From assembly GCF_963668665.1 (NCBI RefSeq), contig NZ_OY764902.1:1677501-1741500 (forward strand): a stretch of DNA of 64,000 nucleotides, in the 5' to 3' direction. The notes below the pieces were generated by a model. It worked only from the letters and a program-made list of their open reading frames with translations, did not search any database and was not told the origin of the DNA. Below, in pieces: positions 60,959-64,000 of the stretch (positions are counted from its first letter, which is position 1; every line of letters begins with the position of its first letter). Made by a program: the position numbers and the translations under genes. Origin of the DNA: an uncultured Anaeromusa sp. (GTDB lineage: Bacteria > Bacillota > Negativicutes > Anaeromusales > Anaeromusaceae).

Positions 60959-63562
60959 ATGGATCGTTACTATCAAAAATCTGTGGAAGATACGCTGGCT
61001 AGCCTGGATATAAGCGACCAGGGGCTGACAGATGCGCAAGTAATTCAGCGGCGGCAGGAGCAAGGCTTTAATGAGTTGTTGGAAACGGACAAAAAGAGTT
61101 TTGTAGAGGTGTTTCTGGAGCAGTTCAAAGACGTCTTGGTTCTGATCCTTATAGCGGCAGCGGGACTTTCTCTTTTGCTGGGGAAATGGGAGAGCTCGAT
61201 TGTCATTATGATTGTGGTCTTGCTAAACGCGCTGCTGGGTACTATCCAATATGTTAAGACTGAACAATCCTTACAGAGTTTAAAAGCCTTGTCGTCTCCT
61301 AAGGCGAAAGTAATGCGAAACGGCGAGAAAGTGGAAATTGCCTCGCGCGAACTGTTGGCGGGGGATATTCTGTTCTTAGACGCAGGAGATTATGTAAGCG
61401 CCGATGGCCGAATCCTTGAATGTTTCAGTCTGCAAGTCAATGAAAGTTCTTTGACGGGAGAATCGGAGAGTGTTTTAAAAACGCAAGAGGTGATCGACGG
61501 AGATCATGTCGCCTTGGGAGATCGGAAAAACATGGTTTTTTCCGGAAGCTTTGTTACCTATGGCAGGGCTGTGGTTGTCGTTACGGCGATCGGCATGGCT
61601 ACGGAGATTGGCTTAATCGCCAATTTATTGGAAACAGCGGAGGGGAAAAAGACGCCCCTCCAGGTTAGCCTGGACGAGTTCGGTAAGAAGCTTGCCGTTG
61701 TGATTCTTCTTATTTCTGCTGTTATTTTTGGCTTGAATACTTTTGTGCGCGGCAACGATTTCCTTGAGTCTCTTATGTTTGCGGTATCTCTTGCGGTTGC
61801 AGCCATTCCGGAAGCGTTAAGCGCGATTGTTACCATTGTGCTGGCTATAGGGACGCAAAAAATGGCCAAGGAAAAGGCGATTATTCGCAATTTGCATGCC
61901 GTAGAAAGCTTGGGCAGCATTACCGTAATTTGCTCGGATAAAACAGGGACCCTTACGCAAAATAAGATGTCGGTGCAAAAGGTATTTGTCGATGAAACGA
62001 TTCGTTCCTTTGATGAGCTGGAGCTAAGCCGGCCATTAGAAAAGAAGCTGGTTCTTATGGCGATGCTTTGCAATGACGCGGTAACGATGAAGGACAAGGA
62101 AATCGGCGATCCGACGGAAGTGGCGTTGGTCAGCCTGGGAGAAATCTATGGTTTGGATGAATTGGAGGCGCGCAAAGACTTTCCGCGTACAGGCGAGGCG
62201 CCCTTTGATTCCGAGCGCAAGCTGATGAGTACGGCCCATGATTTTGCGGGCAAATGTCTGATGATTACGAAAGGCGCTCCCGACGTGTTGCTCTCGAAAA
62301 TTACGAGTATTGCCGTTGCTTCTGACGAAAGGTCTGTGAGCGAGGCGGATTTGAAAAAAATACGCGATGCGATCTATAATTTTTCCTCGAACGGTTTGCG
62401 CGTGCTGGCGCTGGGGTATAAAGAACTCGAAGAAGGACAGATCATTACCGCGGCAGATGAAAACGGCTTGAGCTTTTTAGGCCTCCTTGCGATGATGGAT
62501 CCTCCAAGAGAAGAGACGTTAGGCGCAGTTGAGGAGTGTGTAAGAGCTGGAGTCAAACCGGTAATGATCACAGGGGACCACAAGATAACCGCTATGTCCA
62601 TAGCGAGGCAGGTCGGTATTTTGCGGGGGAACGAGGAAGCGTTAGAGGGATTTGAGCTGGACGGCATGAGCGAAGCGGAACTTAAAGAGCGAGTAGAACA
62701 CGTAGCGGTCTACGCGAGGGTGTCGCCGGAACATAAAATAAGAATTGTACGCGCCTGGCAAAGCCGCGGGGATGTGGCTGCCATGACGGGAGACGGCGTA
62801 AATGACGCTCCCGCTTTGAAACAGGCGGATATTGGCATTGCGATGGGGATTACAGGAACCGAAGTGGCCAAGGATTCGGCGGCCATGGTGCTGGCGGATG
62901 ATAACTTTTCTACGATTGTGAAAGCCATTGCCAACGGCAGAGCGATTTACGCCAACATAAAGAACTCGATTCGCTTTTTATTGTCCGGCAATACCGCAGG
63001 AATCCTTTCGGTCCTATATGCCTCGGTGGCGGCGTTGCCCGTGCCTTTCGCGCCTGTACACCTCTTGTTTATCAACCTTCTTACAGATAGCTTGCCAGCG
63101 ATAGCCATTGGACTTGAAGCCCATAACGAACGCATTATGGATGAAAAGCCAAGGCAGGCGCGTGAATCGATGATTAACAAAGCGTTTGCAGTTCATATTT
63201 TCGGGGAGGGCCTGCTGATTGCCATCTGCACCATGGCCGCGTTTTATATAGGGCTGGCGGACGGAAACGCTGCGGTTGCCAGTACGATGGCCTTTGCCAC
63301 CTTGTGTATAGCCAGACTGTTTCATGGATTTAACTGTAGAGGCAAAGAGTCGCTTTGGGCGCTGGGAGTTTTCCGTAACCTTTATGTTTGGCTGGCTGCG
63401 GCTTGCGGCTGCTTGCTTTTGGAAATCGTCTTGAACTACGCTCCTTTGGCCAGAGCCTTTGAAATCGAAGTCTTGACTTCATCTCAACATGTTATAATCT
63501 ATGCTTTGGCGATTGTGCCGCTTGTGGTTATCCAGAGCTATCGATTGCTTTTTCAAAGATAA
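60959..63562 (+). CDS. Calcium-type P2A P-type ATPase
   Basis: 867 residues. Cation N-domain, membrane segments, actuator TGES (LTGESES), PEALSAIVT in M4 with the ion-binding Glu, phosphorylation site CSDKTGTLTQNKM, hinge TGDGVNDAPALKQ and M6 LLFINLLTDSLPAIAIGLE with the N and D that bind calcium in SERCA-like pumps. Exports Ca2+ (possibly Mn2+). AAGGAGG precedes ATG 60959; 21 bases after tspO, likely co-transcribed. Confidence 0.94.
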   Translation: MDRYYQKSVEDTLASLDISDQGLTDAQVIQRRQEQGFNELLETDKKSFVEVFLEQFKDVLVLILIAAAGLSLLLGKWESSIVIMIVVLLNALLGTIQYVKTEQSLQSLKALSSPKAKVMRNGEKVEIASRELLAGDILFLDAGDYVSADGRILECFSLQVNESSLTGESESVLKTQEVIDGDHVALGDRKNMVFSGSFVTYGRAVVVVTAIGMATEIGLIANLLETAEGKKTPLQVSLDEFGKKLAVVILLISAVIFGLNTFVRGNDFLESLMFAVSLAVAAIPEALSAIVTIVLAIGTQKMAKEKAIIRNLHAVESLGSITVICSDKTGTLTQNKMSVQKVFVDETIRSFDELELSRPLEKKLVLMAMLCNDAVTMKDKEIGDPTEVALVSLGEIYGLDELEARKDFPRTGEAPFDSERKLMSTAHDFAGKCLMITKGAPDVLLSKITSIAVASDERSVSEADLKKIRDAIYNFSSNGLRVLALGYKELEEGQIITAADENGLSFLGLLAMMDPPREETLGAVEECVRAGVKPVMITGDHKITAMSIARQVGILRGNEEALEGFELDGMSEAELKERVEHVAVYARVSPEHKIRIVRAWQSRGDVAAMTGDGVNDAPALKQADIGIAMGITGTEVAKDSAAMVLADDNFSTIVKAIANGRAIYANIKNSIRFLLSGNTAGILSVLYASVAALPVPFAPVHLLFINLLTDSLPAIAIGLEAHNERIMDEKPRQARESMINKAFAVHIFGEGLLIAICTMAAFYIGLADGNAAVASTMAFATLCIARLFHGFNCRGKESLWALGVFRNLYVWLAAACGCLLLEIVLNYAPLARAFEIEVLTSSQHVIIYALAIVPLVVIQSYRLLFQR

Positions 63563-63592
63563 AGGTATAATAAAGAAATACGGAGGCGGAAG

Positions 63593-64000
63593 ATGGCCGT
63601 ATCATTAGAAGGAAAATTAGTTATTGCTATATCTTCACGGGCGCTCTTTGATTTGGATGCGAGCAACCTGGTTTTTGAGAAGGAGGGAGAAGCCGCCTAT
63701 GCGGAGTATCAAATTCAGCATGAGAACGAAGCCCTTGCTAAAGGGGTAGCCTTTCCTTTAATCAAGCGTCTCTTGAAGCTGCGGCATCCGAAAACGAACG
63801 AGGCGCTGGTAGAAATCATTCTGATTTCTAAGAACGATCCCAATACCGGGCTGCGCGTATTCAATGCGATTGAGAAATATGGCCTGGGGATTACGCGCGC
63901 CGCCTTTACACGTGGCAGAACGCCTTATAAATACTTGCAATCCTTTGAGGCGGATTTGTTCTTATCCGCCAATGCAGAGGATGTAAAACTGGCTCTTGAA
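63593..64000 (+). CDS. Cytosolic 5'-nucleotidase, NT5C1-like (cut by window end)
   Basis: The first 136 codons are present and the gene runs off the window. Family motifs: LVIAISSRALFDLDASN, YAEYQIQHENEALAKGVAFP, VEIILISKNDPNTGLRVFNA, LGITRAAFTRGRTPYKYL and ADLFLSANAEDV. Dephosphorylates nucleoside monophosphates. ATG 63593 follows CGGAGGCGG. Confidence 0.88.
   Translation, partial: MAVSLEGKLVIAISSRALFDLDASNLVFEKEGEAAYAEYQIQHENEALAKGVAFPLIKRLLKLRHPKTNEALVEIILISKNDPNTGLRVFNAIEKYGLGITRAAFTRGRTPYKYLQSFEADLFLSANAEDVKLALE

Overview
The window looks like chromosome from a diderm Firmicute, most likely class Negativicutes (Sporomusaceae/Selenomonadales type). Low-GC Gram-positive traits are two T-box leaders, RNase J, an ECF transporter and GGAGG ribosome sites. 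An outer membrane is implied by a complete pgaABCD operon with a beta-barrel exporter. The genus cannot be fixed from the sequence alone.

Layout. 1-6080: purA, tRNA-Lys, RNase J and T-box-controlled tyrS. 6081-7798: an IS3-family element sitting inside the loop of a split terminator. 7927-12459: a sensory set (PhnD-like lipoprotein, NarX-type kinase, NarL-type regulator) divergent from an organophosphate antiporter. 12874-14287: ptb and a Glu-Val-Asp-Phe tRNA operon. 14471-16492: a chemoreceptor and a small unknown gene. 16542-18444: a group II intron placed just after a terminator. 18599-22220: a hybrid kinase and an HD-GYP response regulator. 22402-27282 (minus): ybaK, a tryptophan-type ECF transporter behind a Trp T-box, a hotdog thioesterase and an exported protein. 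27575-33529: pgaABCD. 33756-38781: a small membrane protein, a DASS carrier, two tRNA-Ser genes, corA and a polysaccharide deacetylase. 38973-42440: tRNA-Thr, then an AT-rich patch with gene remnants, a TetR regulator with its operator, an NAD(P) oxidoreductase and a deleted IS256-type transposase.

42645-59660 is the most interesting part: about 17 kb of signalling genes. A Cache kinase and a sigma-54 activator are followed by two class III adenylate cyclases whose sensor regions resemble the kinase sensor. Around the cyclases lie a stand-alone cyclic-nucleotide-binding protein, a bacteriohemerythrin, a metallo-beta-lactamase hydrolase and a GAF/HD-GYP protein. After a strong terminator, a textbook -24/-12 promoter drives an EAL-HDOD protein, a chemoreceptor, a stand-alone degenerate EAL protein and a PAS-GGDEF-hemerythrin cyclase. 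The set reads as one network joining cAMP, c-di-GMP and probably oxygen or a small-molecule ligand. 60003-64000 returns to ordinary genes: a PNPOx-fold protein, TspO, a calcium-type P-ATPase and a truncated 5'-nucleotidase.

Intergenic DNA is unusually patterned. A dispersed purine/pyrimidine-rich repeat recurs at least ten times, and long palindromic elements occur downstream of genes. Both intact mobile elements are associated with intrinsic terminators.
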